From assembly GCA_031178805.1 (NCBI GenBank), contig JAPSIJ010000106.1:1-7172 (forward strand): a DNA stretch of 7,172 bases, in the 5' to 3' direction. This document shows positions 1-6,027 of this stretch, in pieces (the first letter of the stretch is position 1; each line of letters starts with the position of its first letter). The notes under the pieces are model-generated. The model did no database searches, was not told the origin of the DNA, and saw only the letters and a program-made list of their open reading frames with translations. The DNA comes from Cellulomonas sp. (GTDB lineage Bacteria; Actinomycetota; Actinomycetes; Actinomycetales; Cellulomonadaceae). A program made the translations under genes and the position numbers.

Positions 1-19
1 GGCTGTCGGTGGCCGGGTC

Positions 20-25
20 TACCGT
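20..25 (+). promoter_or_regulatory. Possible -10 box for the DinB-like gene
   Basis: TACCGT matches the actinobacterial TANNNT -10 consensus and would place a transcript start near base 32, giving a leader of roughly 44 bases before the GTG at 76. The -35 region would fall at or before the window edge, so it cannot be judged. The rest of bases 1-75 shows no convincing gene. Confidence 0.25.
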
Positions 26-75
26 CGCCGCATCGGGTCCGGGGCCGTCGCCGGACGCTCGTCGGAGGAGGTCTC

Positions 76-834
76 GTGACCACGTTCGGACGGTCGGACG
101 ACCTGCGCGGCGCGGAGCTCGTCGGCGTCGACCTGCGTGGTGCCCGGTTCCGCGGCGCGGACCTGTCCGACGTCGTCATGCGCGGTGTCGACATCGCGGG
201 TGCCGAGATCGAGTCACCGTGGCTGCTGGAGGGCGGTGCGCTGCTGGTCAACGGCGTGGACGTCGCCCCGCTGGTGGACGCCGAGCTGGACCGCCGGTTC
301 CCCGGCCGTGCCGAGCGCCGCGCGCAGGACCCGGAGGGGCTGCGCTCGGCCTGGGCGGCGCTGCAGCGGGCCTGGGACGCCGCCGTCGCGCGGGCCGCCG
401 CGATGCCGCCCGGCACGGTGGACGTGTCGGTGGCCGGGGAGTGGTCGTTCGCGCAGACGCTGCGGCACCTCGTCATGGCGACGGACACCTGGCTGCGCGG
501 GGCGGTCCTCGAGGTCGCCGCGCCGTACCACCCGATCGGGCAGCCGAACGACGAGTACGCGCTCGACGGGTACGACACGTCGGTGTTCGCGCCCGGCACC
601 CCCGCGTACGCCGACGTGCTGGAGGTGCGGGCGGAGCGCGTCGCCATGGTGGAAGACTTCCTCGCGACCGTCACCGCCGAGGAGCTGGCCACCCCTCGTC
701 GCAACCCGTGGGCGCCGCAGGTGCCGGAGACGACGCTGTCCTGCCTGCGCACGATCCTCGAGGAGGAGTGGGAGCACCTGCGCTACGCGCTGCGCGACCT
801 GGACGCCGTCGAGGCGGCGTCCGGTCCGAGCTGA
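76..834 (+). CDS. Pentapeptide-repeat / DinB-like domain protein
   Basis: 252 aa, probably cytoplasmic. Residues 9-45 form about seven degenerate pentapeptide units of the A(D/E)LxG type (for example GAELVG, GADLSD), expected to build a short right-handed beta-helix. Residues 85-245 look like a DinB_2 four-helix bundle: a helix with EWSFAQTLRHL (H131) and a late helix EEEWEHLRYALRD (H234). DinB proteins usually bind a metal with three His; only two fit here, and L235 stands where many relatives have a second His, so E230 (four residues before H234) may be the third ligand or the site may be incomplete. Members of the family are metal-dependent thiol transferases or uncharacterised; the substrate cannot be read from sequence. 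GTG at 76 is chosen because GGAGGAGG lies just upstream (64-71) and the pentapeptide pattern begins directly after it. It converges on the hydrolase gene with a 15-base gap. Confidence 0.85.
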   Translation: MTTFGRSDDLRGAELVGVDLRGARFRGADLSDVVMRGVDIAGAEIESPWLLEGGALLVNGVDVAPLVDAELDRRFPGRAERRAQDPEGLRSAWAALQRAWDAAVARAAAMPPGTVDVSVAGEWSFAQTLRHLVMATDTWLRGAVLEVAAPYHPIGQPNDEYALDGYDTSVFAPGTPAYADVLEVRAERVAMVEDFLATVTAEELATPRRNPWAPQVPETTLSCLRTILEEEWEHLRYALRDLDAVEAASGPS

Positions 835-841
835 CGCCACC

Positions 842-861
842 GCCGCCCGTCAGCGGGCGGC
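842..861. terminator. Stem-loop between convergent genes
   Basis: A perfect 8-bp GC-only stem (842-849 with 854-861) closes a TCAG loop. It lies 7 bases after the stop of the plus-strand DinB-like gene, and its loop holds the stop codon of the minus-strand hydrolase gene (850-852). No T-run follows, as is common in high-GC actinobacteria. It could end transcription from the left; its effect on the hydrolase transcript is less certain because the stem overlaps the last codons. Confidence 0.5.
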
Positions 862-1791
862 CTCGGGCCACGCGTCACCTGCGGCACCACCGACGCCCCG
901 CCCCGCGACGGCGACGACGGTCCGCCGGACGGCCGCGAGGAGCTGGCCGAGGCCGGGATCCTCGACAGGGAAGTGGCCGCACCGGTCCAGCAGCACGACC
1001 TCGGTCGGCGCGGCCACGCGGTCGAGGAAGCGGCGACTCAGCGCGACCGGCGTCCAGCGGTCCTCCGCGGGGTGCGTCAGGACCAGCGGCGTCCGCGCCC
1101 GCTCCGGCTCCACCGCGAGCCTCAGCTCGAGGAACGACCGCATCCACCCGAGCGGCACCCTGCCGCCCCCGCCCCGGGGGTCGCCCAGGACGGCCCGGAC
1201 CACGTCCGGGTCGTTGGCGATGTGCCGCATGTCGGCGACCCAGCGCACGGGCACGCGGACGGACGCGAGCGGCCCCGCGAGCAGCCGCAGCGCCGGGCCG
1301 GCGACCTGCCCCACGAGCGGGTGCCACGTCAGCCGTGCCCGGACCGCCGCGTCCCGCGGGTCGAGCAGGCACGTGGCGACGACCGCAGCGGCGAGGCCGG
1401 TCACCTCCGCCGCCTCGTAGGCGAGCAGCCCGCCCATGCTCGCGCCCATGAGGACCAGGGGCCGGTCGTCGTCCTCGGCGCGGAGCAGGTCCGCCGTCAT
1501 CCGCTGCCAGTGCCCGTACCGGACACGGCGGTCACGTGCCCGCGTCCTCCCGTACCCGGGCAGGTCGGGGACGGTGACGTGCACACCGAGCGCGGCCACG
1601 TGCTCGGCGACGGGGCGCAGCGCGGCGGCGTTGCCGCCCGCCCCGTGGAGCAGGACCACCCGGACGGGCGCGTCGGGACGGCCGAGGCGCAGCAGGTGCA
1701 CGTCCGCGTCGTCCCACCGCCACACGGACGAGGCCACGGGTGCGCGGACGGAGGGCGGACGAATCAGGCCCGCGTACCGGTCCGGTCCCAT
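850..1791 (-). CDS. Alpha/beta-fold hydrolase
   Basis: 313 aa, no signal peptide or membrane helix, so probably cytoplasmic. It has the full alpha/beta hydrolase signature: oxyanion-hole segment LLHGAGG (residues 47-53), nucleophile elbow GASMGG with Ser118, an acid in PAEDRWTP (D244) and the catalytic His in CGHFPVED (H273). Residues about 145-220 form a helical cap. Esterases, lipases, peptidases and C-C hydrolases share this fold, so the substrate is not predictable. The ATG at 1791 is preceded by TACGGT exactly six bases upstream, which suggests a leaderless transcript beginning at the ATG; a GGTGAGG purine run also lies there but sits too close to be a normal ribosome binding site. The gene is divergent from the Cip1-like gene and convergent with the DinB-like gene, so it is probably monocistronic. 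Confidence 0.88.
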   Translation of the reverse strand: MGPDRYAGLIRPPSVRAPVASSVWRWDDADVHLLRLGRPDAPVRVVLLHGAGGNAAALRPVAEHVAALGVHVTVPDLPGYGRTRARDRRVRYGHWQRMTADLLRAEDDDRPLVLMGASMGGLLAYEAAEVTGLAAAVVATCLLDPRDAAVRARLTWHPLVGQVAGPALRLLAGPLASVRVPVRWVADMRHIANDPDVVRAVLGDPRGGGGRVPLGWMRSFLELRLAVEPERARTPLVLTHPAEDRWTPVALSRRFLDRVAAPTEVVLLDRCGHFPVEDPGLGQLLAAVRRTVVAVAGRGVGGAAGDAWPEAAR

Positions 1792-1797
1792 CGCCTC

Positions 1798-1803
1798 ACC
1801 GTA
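1798..1803 (-). promoter_or_regulatory. -10 box TACGGT, leaderless promoter for the hydrolase
   Basis: On the minus strand TACGGT is followed by GAGGCG and then ATG. A TANNNT box six bases before the start codon puts the transcript start at the A of ATG. No good -35 box is visible 16-18 bases upstream. The same TACGGT-N6-ATG layout occurs before the GPP34 gene. Confidence 0.5.
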
Positions 1804-1866
1804 GCGGGCCGGTCACCGCGCACCGACGGGACGGTGCGGCGGCGTACCCACCGCCCGCACGGCCAC

Positions 1867-1879
1867 CAATCGTTTCAGG
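1867..1879. promoter_or_regulatory. Possible LacI-type half-palindromic operator
   Basis: CAATCGTTTC within this AT-richer patch resembles one side of the CG-centred sites (such as GAAACGTTTC or AATCGATT types) bound by LacI-family regulators of sugar-use genes in actinobacteria. It is not a perfect palindrome. It lies about 30 bases upstream of the candidate -10 box of the Cip1-like gene. Low confidence. Confidence 0.22.
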
Positions 1880-1905
1880 TCGCCCCCCGTACCCGCGGCG
1901 CTGCG

Positions 1906-1911
1906 TAGGTT
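1906..1911 (+). promoter_or_regulatory. Possible -10 box for the Cip1-like gene
   Basis: TAGGTT fits TANNNT and would start a transcript near base 1918, leaving a leader of about 29 bases that includes the AGGGGG ribosome binding site. No clear -35 element is seen in the C-rich stretch before it. Confidence 0.35.
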
Positions 1912-1946
1912 GCGAGGCCTCACTCGTCAGCAGCAGGGGGCAGCGC

Positions 1947-2777
1947 ATGAACAGGATCAGGACGACTCTCACGGCGGGGCTGCTGGCCGCGTCCGTGCTG
2001 GCCGCCGTGCCGGCCGCGTCGGCGGCGTCGCCGGAGGGACGGTCCGGCCATCCGGGCGGACCCGGGCACCACGGGCAGCGCGGCCCGTGCGACCGCGTCG
2101 ACGCGCTCTTCTGCGAGGACTTCGAGGGCCAGCCGCTGGGCGGCGCGTCCAGCCTCGACTGGGGCGTCGTCACCCGGCACGGCACGCTGCAGGTGGAGCG
2201 CGCCGGCCGCCACGGCAAGGTGCTGCGCGTGCACACCGAGGACAACGGGCTGGCGTTCCTGCAGGTGCACGACTTCGCGGCACCGGGCGAGAGCTTCTGG
2301 GGGCGGCTGCGGCTCAAGGTCGACGACTTCCCCACCGCGCCCGACTGGGCGCACTTCACGCTCGTCGAGGTGACGGGCACGGGCAGCCCGGAGGTGGTGC
2401 GGCCGCTCGGCGGGCAGTTCGCGCCGACGGTCGGCCCGGACGCGACGTTCTGGGGCGTCGGCGCGGACGGCGGCCCGACGGGCGACTGGACGCGCTGGCA
2501 GGAGTCCGCGCCGACCGTCGAGGACCGGTGGCAGTGCGTGGAGTTCGAGTGGTCCGCGCCGGACGACCGCGTCTCGGTGTGGTTCGACGGGGTCGCGCAG
2601 CCCGACATGACGGTCACCGGCACGGACCACGGCGGGGCCGACACGGACTTCGTCCTGCCCGTCGCGGACACGATCAAGGTCGGGTGGCAGCTCTACCAGG
2701 GCGGGACGACGCCGGAGCGGTTCGACGTGTGGATGGACGACATCACGTTCGACACCGAGCGGGTCGGCTGCCGGTAG
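1947..2777 (+). CDS. Secreted Cip1-like beta-sandwich protein (polysaccharide lyase-like)
   Basis: 276 aa. Residues 1-26 are a Sec signal peptide: Arg3 and Arg5, a hydrophobic core, and an ASA cleavage site after A26. A Gly/His/Pro-rich linker (31-47) precedes one compact domain (48-276). The pattern CEDFE near the start, WQCVEFEW (195-202), VWFDG (211-215), DMTV (220-223), GWQLYQ (247-252), VWMDDITF (261-268) and a final RVGC (272-275) matches, from memory, the core domain of fungal Cip1, a cellulose-induced secreted protein with a concanavalin-like jelly roll related to glucuronan/alginate lyases. Four Cys (48, 56, 197, 275) probably form disulfides. No carbohydrate-binding module is attached. 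ATG at 1947 is chosen because AGGGGG lies 6 bases upstream and the signal peptide starts there; the frame is open further upstream but that extension is not protein-like. Function as a lyase or a sugar-binding protein is inferred. Confidence 0.8.
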   Translation: MNRIRTTLTAGLLAASVLAAVPAASAASPEGRSGHPGGPGHHGQRGPCDRVDALFCEDFEGQPLGGASSLDWGVVTRHGTLQVERAGRHGKVLRVHTEDNGLAFLQVHDFAAPGESFWGRLRLKVDDFPTAPDWAHFTLVEVTGTGSPEVVRPLGGQFAPTVGPDATFWGVGADGGPTGDWTRWQESAPTVEDRWQCVEFEWSAPDDRVSVWFDGVAQPDMTVTGTDHGGADTDFVLPVADTIKVGWQLYQGGTTPERFDVWMDDITFDTERVGCR

Positions 2778-2805
2778 CCGTGAGGTGCGGCGGGGCGTCC
2801 GCAGG

Positions 2806-2826
2806 CGGATCCGGCCGGTGCGCACC
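2806..2826. promoter_or_regulatory. Two adjacent short palindromes upstream of the cupin
   Basis: CGGATCCG (2806-2813) and GGTGCGCACC (2817-2826) are perfect palindromes separated by three bases in the 93-base gap between the Cip1-like gene and the cupin gene. They could be operator half-sites or part of a weak terminator for the upstream gene. A small TCCG/CGGA hairpin (2798-2809) overlaps the first. No clear promoter box is visible in this gap, so the cupin may be read from the upstream gene. Confidence 0.25.
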
Positions 2827-2853
2827 AGGATGACCAGGACGTCGACCCCGACC

Positions 2854-2860
2854 GAGAGGT
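2854..2860 (+). promoter_or_regulatory. Ribosome binding site deciding the cupin start
   Basis: GAGAGGT ends ten bases before ATG 2871 and fits that start. The in-frame GTG at 2859 overlaps this purine run and has no usable site of its own (the nearest AGGA is about 19 bases away). Confidence 0.55.
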
Positions 2861-2870
2861 GAGCACACCC

Positions 2871-3263
2871 ATGGAGCACTGGACGATCGCGACCGTCGCC
2901 GAGCAGAGCGCGGACTTCCGCCGGGTGCTGTGGACCGGGCAGCACACGCAGCTCGTCGTCATGACGATCCCGCCGGGCGGGGAGATCGGCGAGGAGGTCC
3001 ACGAGGACATCGACCAGATCCTCACGTTCGTCTCCGGGACCGGGAAGGCGATCGTCTCCGGGCGGGAGAAGAACGTCGCGCAGGGTGACCTCGTCGTCGT
3101 CCCGGCCGGCAAGAAGCACAACTTCGTCAACACGGGCGAGAACCCGCTGATCCTCTACACGGTCTACGGCCCGCCCGAGCACGCCGACGGCGCCGTGCAC
3201 GCCACCAAGGAGGAGGCGGACGCCGCCGAGGAGTCGGGCGAGGACGAGCCGCCGACCGAGTGA
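2871..3263 (+). CDS. Small single-domain cupin protein
   Basis: 130 aa, cytoplasmic. One cupin barrel spans residues 15-100. Cupin motif 1 reads GGEIGEEVHEDIDQ (residues 36-49): H44 is present, but Asp46 stands in place of the usual second His. Motif 2, GDLVVVPAGKKHNFVN (72-87), matches G-x5-P-x-G-x2-H-x3-N exactly, with H83 as metal ligand. The closest look is to short cupins often annotated as mannose-6-phosphate isomerase-like, but at this length the substrate is unknown. The C-terminus from residue 112 is a strongly acidic Glu/Asp tail, probably disordered. The start at 2871 is preferred to GTG 2859 on ribosome-site spacing; the alternative adds only four residues. It follows the Cip1-like gene by 93 bases on the same strand and is closed downstream by a strong hairpin. 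Confidence 0.85.
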   Translation: MEHWTIATVAEQSADFRRVLWTGQHTQLVVMTIPPGGEIGEEVHEDIDQILTFVSGTGKAIVSGREKNVAQGDLVVVPAGKKHNFVNTGENPLILYTVYGPPEHADGAVHATKEEADAAEESGEDEPPTE

Positions 3264-3280
3264 CCACCGCCTGACGGCCC

Positions 3281-3328
3281 GCGGGTCCGTCGTCCCGTCG
3301 TCGCCGACGACCGGGGCGGCGGACCCGC
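3281..3328. terminator. Long bidirectional hairpin terminator
   Basis: A 17-bp outer stem (3281-3297 with 3312-3328, two G-T pairs) continues, after one bulged base (3311), into a 5-bp inner stem (3298-3302 with 3306-3310) with a three-base loop. It lies 17 bases after the cupin stop and 31 bases beyond the stop of the minus-strand membrane-protein gene, so it can serve both convergent units. There is no T-tract. Confidence 0.7.
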
Positions 3329-3359
3329 CGCCGCGGGCGCGTCCGGGAGGCCCTCGACC

Positions 3360-3962
3360 TCAGTCCAGGTGCCCGGCCACCCCGCCCGCGCCGCCGAGCC
3401 TGGCGGCCGTGATCGCGCCGTACGTCAGCATCGGCGCGAGGGGCGAGGTCCGCGGGGTCCCGCCCGCGGCGACGTGGGCGGCCTGCTCCCGCAGGGCACG
3501 CACCACGCCCCGGGCGCCGCCGCCGCAGTGCCGCTCGAGGGCGTCGGCGAGCTGCGTGAGCACGTGCGGCGACTGCGAGGCCTCGACGTAGTCCGTCAGG
3601 GCCAGCACCGTCAGGTACGTGCGGCGGCGCGCGCCGCGGGGCCGGAGCGCGAGCAGCAGCGCCCCCGCGCCGTTGGGCACGAGCGCGACCGTGGTGCCGG
3701 GCGCGAGCGCGACCCGGCGCGGCACGCGGCAGCGGCGCGTCACGAGGACGCCCGTCGCGGGGTCGAGGGACGCCGACGTCCAGCCGAGCACGACCATCCA
3801 CCCCACGAGCAGCGGCAGCACGACGGCGACCCACACCCGGTTCTCGGGCTGCGTGACCGCCACCCAGCCGCAGACGACGACGACGGCGACCCCGGTGGCC
3901 ACCACCCAGCGCCACCAGCTCGCCGAGCGCAGGCCGGGGATCCGGAGCTCGTCGGCGGGCAC
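3360..3962 (-). CDS. Two-helix membrane protein, paralogue of the 154-aa cluster protein
   Basis: 200 aa. Two hydrophobic helices (about 16-36 and 43-63) form a membrane hairpin with a short loop, followed by a soluble domain (65-185) that should lie in the cytoplasm. That domain resembles bacterial PH-like domains in texture (SLDPATGVLV then short strands rich in Val/Leu, then a helix), which is inference. From residue 65 it aligns without a gap to residues 27-145 of the first gene of this cluster, sharing LD-A-G-L, EASQS (127-131), LERH (142-145), and RxSPL (171-175). The start is GTG at 3962, two bases after the upstream stop, with GAGGA ten bases before it; the frame is open far upstream but runs antiparallel to no real domain there and overlaps the coupled upstream gene. 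Role unknown: membrane anchor, adaptor or immunity protein for the preceding WXG protein are possibilities. Confidence 0.72.
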   Translation of the reverse strand: MPADELRIPGLRSASWWRWVVATGVAVVVVCGWVAVTQPENRVWVAVVLPLLVGWMVVLGWTSASLDPATGVLVTRRCRVPRRVALAPGTTVALVPNGAGALLLALRPRGARRRTYLTVLALTDYVEASQSPHVLTQLADALERHCGGGARGVVRALREQAAHVAAGGTPRTSPLAPMLTYGAITAARLGGAGGVAGHLD

Positions 3963-3964
3963 CG

Positions 3965-4738
3965 TCAGCCGGTCCTCGACGCCCCGGCCGCGTCGCCGAC
4001 CACCGCGAGCACCGCCGCACGCAGCGTGGCCTCGAGCTCGGCGCGCGACGCCGGGCGCGCGGTGAGCGGGTGCTCGGCGTCGTCGTCCGCCGTCAGCAGC
4101 CACGCGCCGCCGGGACCGGTGAACAGGCCCAGCACGGGCGGGTCGCGGTCCTCGACGCGCCGCACGACGACGTCGGTGCGCAGCAGCGCGGCGCCGAGCG
4201 CGTCGACGACCTCGCGCGGCGGCTCCGAGCCGTCGCCGTCGAGCGCGACGACCGGCCCGCTCGCGTCGCCGCACCCGGGGTGCACGGCCGCGCCGACGAC
4301 CAGGTCGGGCAGGTCGGCGGTGGGGGCGAGCGCGAAGCGGTGCATGCCGTCGGAGCCGACCTGCTCGAGCACGACGACGTCGTCGACCACGTGCGCGTAC
4401 CAGTAGTCCTGCGTGGCGACGGTGGTGCGCCCGACCGCCACGACGGCGGTGGCCGCCCGGCGCAGGGTCACGAGGGACAGGACGTCGCGTCTGACCTGGA
4501 GCTCGACGGTGGGCTCGCCCACCGCGGCCGCGAGCGCGGTCGGCGTCGGCGGGTCCACGACGCCGCGTGCCACGAGCCCCCGGTACGCGGTGCGTCGCGC
4601 GGTCTCGCGCTCCGCCTCGTCGAGCCCGTCCAGGTAGGGCGTCACCACGACGCCGCCCGGGCCCGCGAGGATCGCGAGCTCCTCGTCGGTCAGGACCTCG
4701 ACCGGGACGGCCGTGCCGTCGGCCACGCCGCCGCTCAC
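3965..4738 (-). CDS. Hypothetical protein with EspG-like layout
   Basis: 257 aa, soluble, no signal peptide. The N-terminal part has LTDEEL (16-21) and a helical stretch ending in RGLVARGVVDP (53-63). Strand-rich segments follow (YWYAHVVDDVVVLEQV, 112-127; GMHRFALAPT, 131-140). A second, similar half has GLFTGPGGAWLLTADDD (204-220) and a final helix ASRAELEATLRAAV (230-243). This two-half alternation of helices and antiparallel strands, its length, and its place after a WXG/EspC-type pair recall EspG, the cytosolic chaperone of ESX (type VII) substrates. I cannot confirm homology by eye. The GTG start at 4738 overlaps the stop of the upstream gene by four bases (GTGA), so translation is probably coupled. 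A role in binding the upstream WXG protein is inferred from position. Confidence 0.7.
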   Translation of the reverse strand: MSGGVADGTAVPVEVLTDEELAILAGPGGVVVTPYLDGLDEAERETARRTAYRGLVARGVVDPPTPTALAAAVGEPTVELQVRRDVLSLVTLRRAATAVVAVGRTTVATQDYWYAHVVDDVVVLEQVGSDGMHRFALAPTADLPDLVVGAAVHPGCGDASGPVVALDGDGSEPPREVVDALGAALLRTDVVVRRVEDRDPPVLGLFTGPGGAWLLTADDDAEHPLTARPASRAELEATLRAAVLAVVGDAAGASRTG

Positions 4739-6027
4739 AGCAGCCCGAACGAGAGCACGTCGAGCGCACCCTTACCCATGTCACGCACCGCCTCACCCGC
4801 CTCGCGCACGGCGCGTCCGGCGCCGGCGACCTGTTCCCCTGCCCACTCCGCGGCGTCGGACACCGCACCCGTGGTCGTGTGCCACGCGTCGGCCACGTGC
4901 CCGCCCGCGGTCGTCAGGAACTCACCGATCTCCTCACGATGGTCCCAGGCCAGGTTGCCGACGCTCCACAGCCCGTAGGCGAGCACCGCACCACCGGCCA
5001 CGGCGACGCCCACGGGGCCGAGCGCCGCGCCGCCGATCAGCAGCGCGGCCGCGCCGCCGGCGCCCGCGAGGCCGAAGCCGCGCGTCGCCCACCCGCGTGC
5101 GCCCTCGTACCCGCCACCGGTGACCGCGTCGATCCCGCCGGTGAGCACGGTGAGGGGGAGGAACGCGCGCCCGACGAGCCGCGCCGGCCCCTGCCCGATG
5201 ACGCGACCGAGGATGCCGCCGTCCGCCTTGCCGAAGCGCAGCGTGTCGAGGGCCGTGTCGGCCGCGTCGAGGTTGCGCACGAACGTCGCGTAGTCCGTGA
5301 TCGGCGCCGTCGCCGCCCGCAGGTACTGCAGGTAGGCGCCGCTCTTCGTGGCGGAGCCGACGAGCTTCTGGATGACCTGGCCGAGGGCGACGCCGCCCGC
5401 GCCGACGACGCCGAGCGCCGCCAGGACGTCCCGGGACTCGAGCGCGCGGGCGAGGTACGCGTCGACCGCCGACCCGAGCGTCTGCGGCACCGGCACGGCC
5501 GCGAGGCGGTCGGCGACCTGCCGGTCGACCTCCGCCAGGAGCGACAGCGCGGCCCCGACGGACTCGGCGTGGCCGGCCGCCTGCGTGTTCAGGGCCCGCT
5601 GCTGCGCGTCGCGGCGGGCCGCCGCCCCCGTCGGGTCGCCCGGCTCGGTGAGCACGGGCGGCAGGCTCGGCGGGGTGACGCGGCCGTCGGCCGACACGGC
5701 GAAGCCGGCGTCGCGGATCGCGGCGACCGTGCCGAGCACGGCGTCGCGGGCGCCGCCGAGGTCGGTCGCGCCGGACCGGAGGGCGCTGCGGGCCGTCTGG
5801 AGCGCGTCTGCGAGCTCGAAGCCGGTGGCGACGTCGCGCGCCATCTGCTCCGCCGCCGCCTGCGCCGCGGCCCCTTCCCACCCCTCCGCGAGGCGGGCCA
5901 TCGTCGCCCGCGCCGCCCGGACGTGCGACTCGACCTCGCTGCGTGCGCTCTCGACGCCGTCGGCGGCCTCGGCGAGCACCGCGGGGCGCCAGCTCCGTGC
6001 GACCTCGAGGGTCAGCTGCGCGGTCAC
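4735..6027 (-). CDS. WXG-motif protein with hydrophobic glycine-rich C-terminal region (putative type VII substrate)
   Basis: 430 aa, no signal peptide. Residues 10-110 are Ala-rich amphipathic helices with a WEG turn at 50-52 between two helices, the hallmark of WXG100/LXG-type N-termini. A Pro-rich linker (119-132) leads to a second helical region (135-200), then short hydrophobic patches (203-217, 287-300). A strongly hydrophobic Gly/Ala segment (318-357) has GG pairs at 324, 332 and 345 and a GxxxG at 333-337, likely membrane-inserting. The last 70 residues are an amphipathic Ala/Glu/Arg helix ending LSFGLL. No enzymatic toxin motif is visible. It may be a secreted pore-forming effector or a structural substrate of an ESX-like system; both are inference. 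GTG at 6027 overlaps the upstream stop by four bases (GTGA) and has only a weak ribosome site, so it is probably translated by coupling to the small EspC-like gene. Confidence 0.8.
   Translation of the reverse strand: MTAQLTLEVARSWRPAVLAEAADGVESARSEVESHVRAARATMARLAEGWEGAAAQAAAEQMARDVATGFELADALQTARSALRSGATDLGGARDAVLGTVAAIRDAGFAVSADGRVTPPSLPPVLTEPGDPTGAAARRDAQQRALNTQAAGHAESVGAALSLLAEVDRQVADRLAAVPVPQTLGSAVDAYLARALESRDVLAALGVVGAGGVALGQVIQKLVGSATKSGAYLQYLRAATAPITDYATFVRNLDAADTALDTLRFGKADGGILGRVIGQGPARLVGRAFLPLTVLTGGIDAVTGGGYEGARGWATRGFGLAGAGGAAALLIGGAALGPVGVAVAGGAVLAYGLWSVGNLAWDHREEIGEFLTTAGGHVADAWHTTTGAVSDAAEWAGEQVAGAGRAVREAGEAVRDMGKGALDVLSFGLL

Noticed and set aside
9..1451. Long plus-strand open frame of 480 codons covering the DinB-like and hydrolase genes
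   Set aside because: Its product is Arg/Ala/Pro/Gly low-complexity sequence typical of a wrong frame in GC-rich DNA, and it overlaps two genes with clear domains.
1740..1946. In-frame upstream extension of the Cip1-like gene
   Set aside because: It would bury the signal peptide inside the protein and overlap the hydrolase start; the ribosome site before ATG 1947 is better.
2859..2861. GTG start for the cupin gene
   Set aside because: It overlaps the purine run that best serves ATG 2871 and has no properly spaced ribosome site.
1920..3200. Long minus-strand open frame opposite the Cip1-like and cupin genes
   Set aside because: Composition is Arg/Asp/Val-rich without domains; the plus strand has a signal peptide, a recognisable domain and exact cupin motifs.
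3963..4868. Upstream extension of the two-helix membrane protein to a 502-codon frame
   Set aside because: The extension overlaps the coupled EspG-like gene in another frame and is Arg/Gly-rich noise; GTG 3962 has a ribosome site and sits two bases after the upstream stop.
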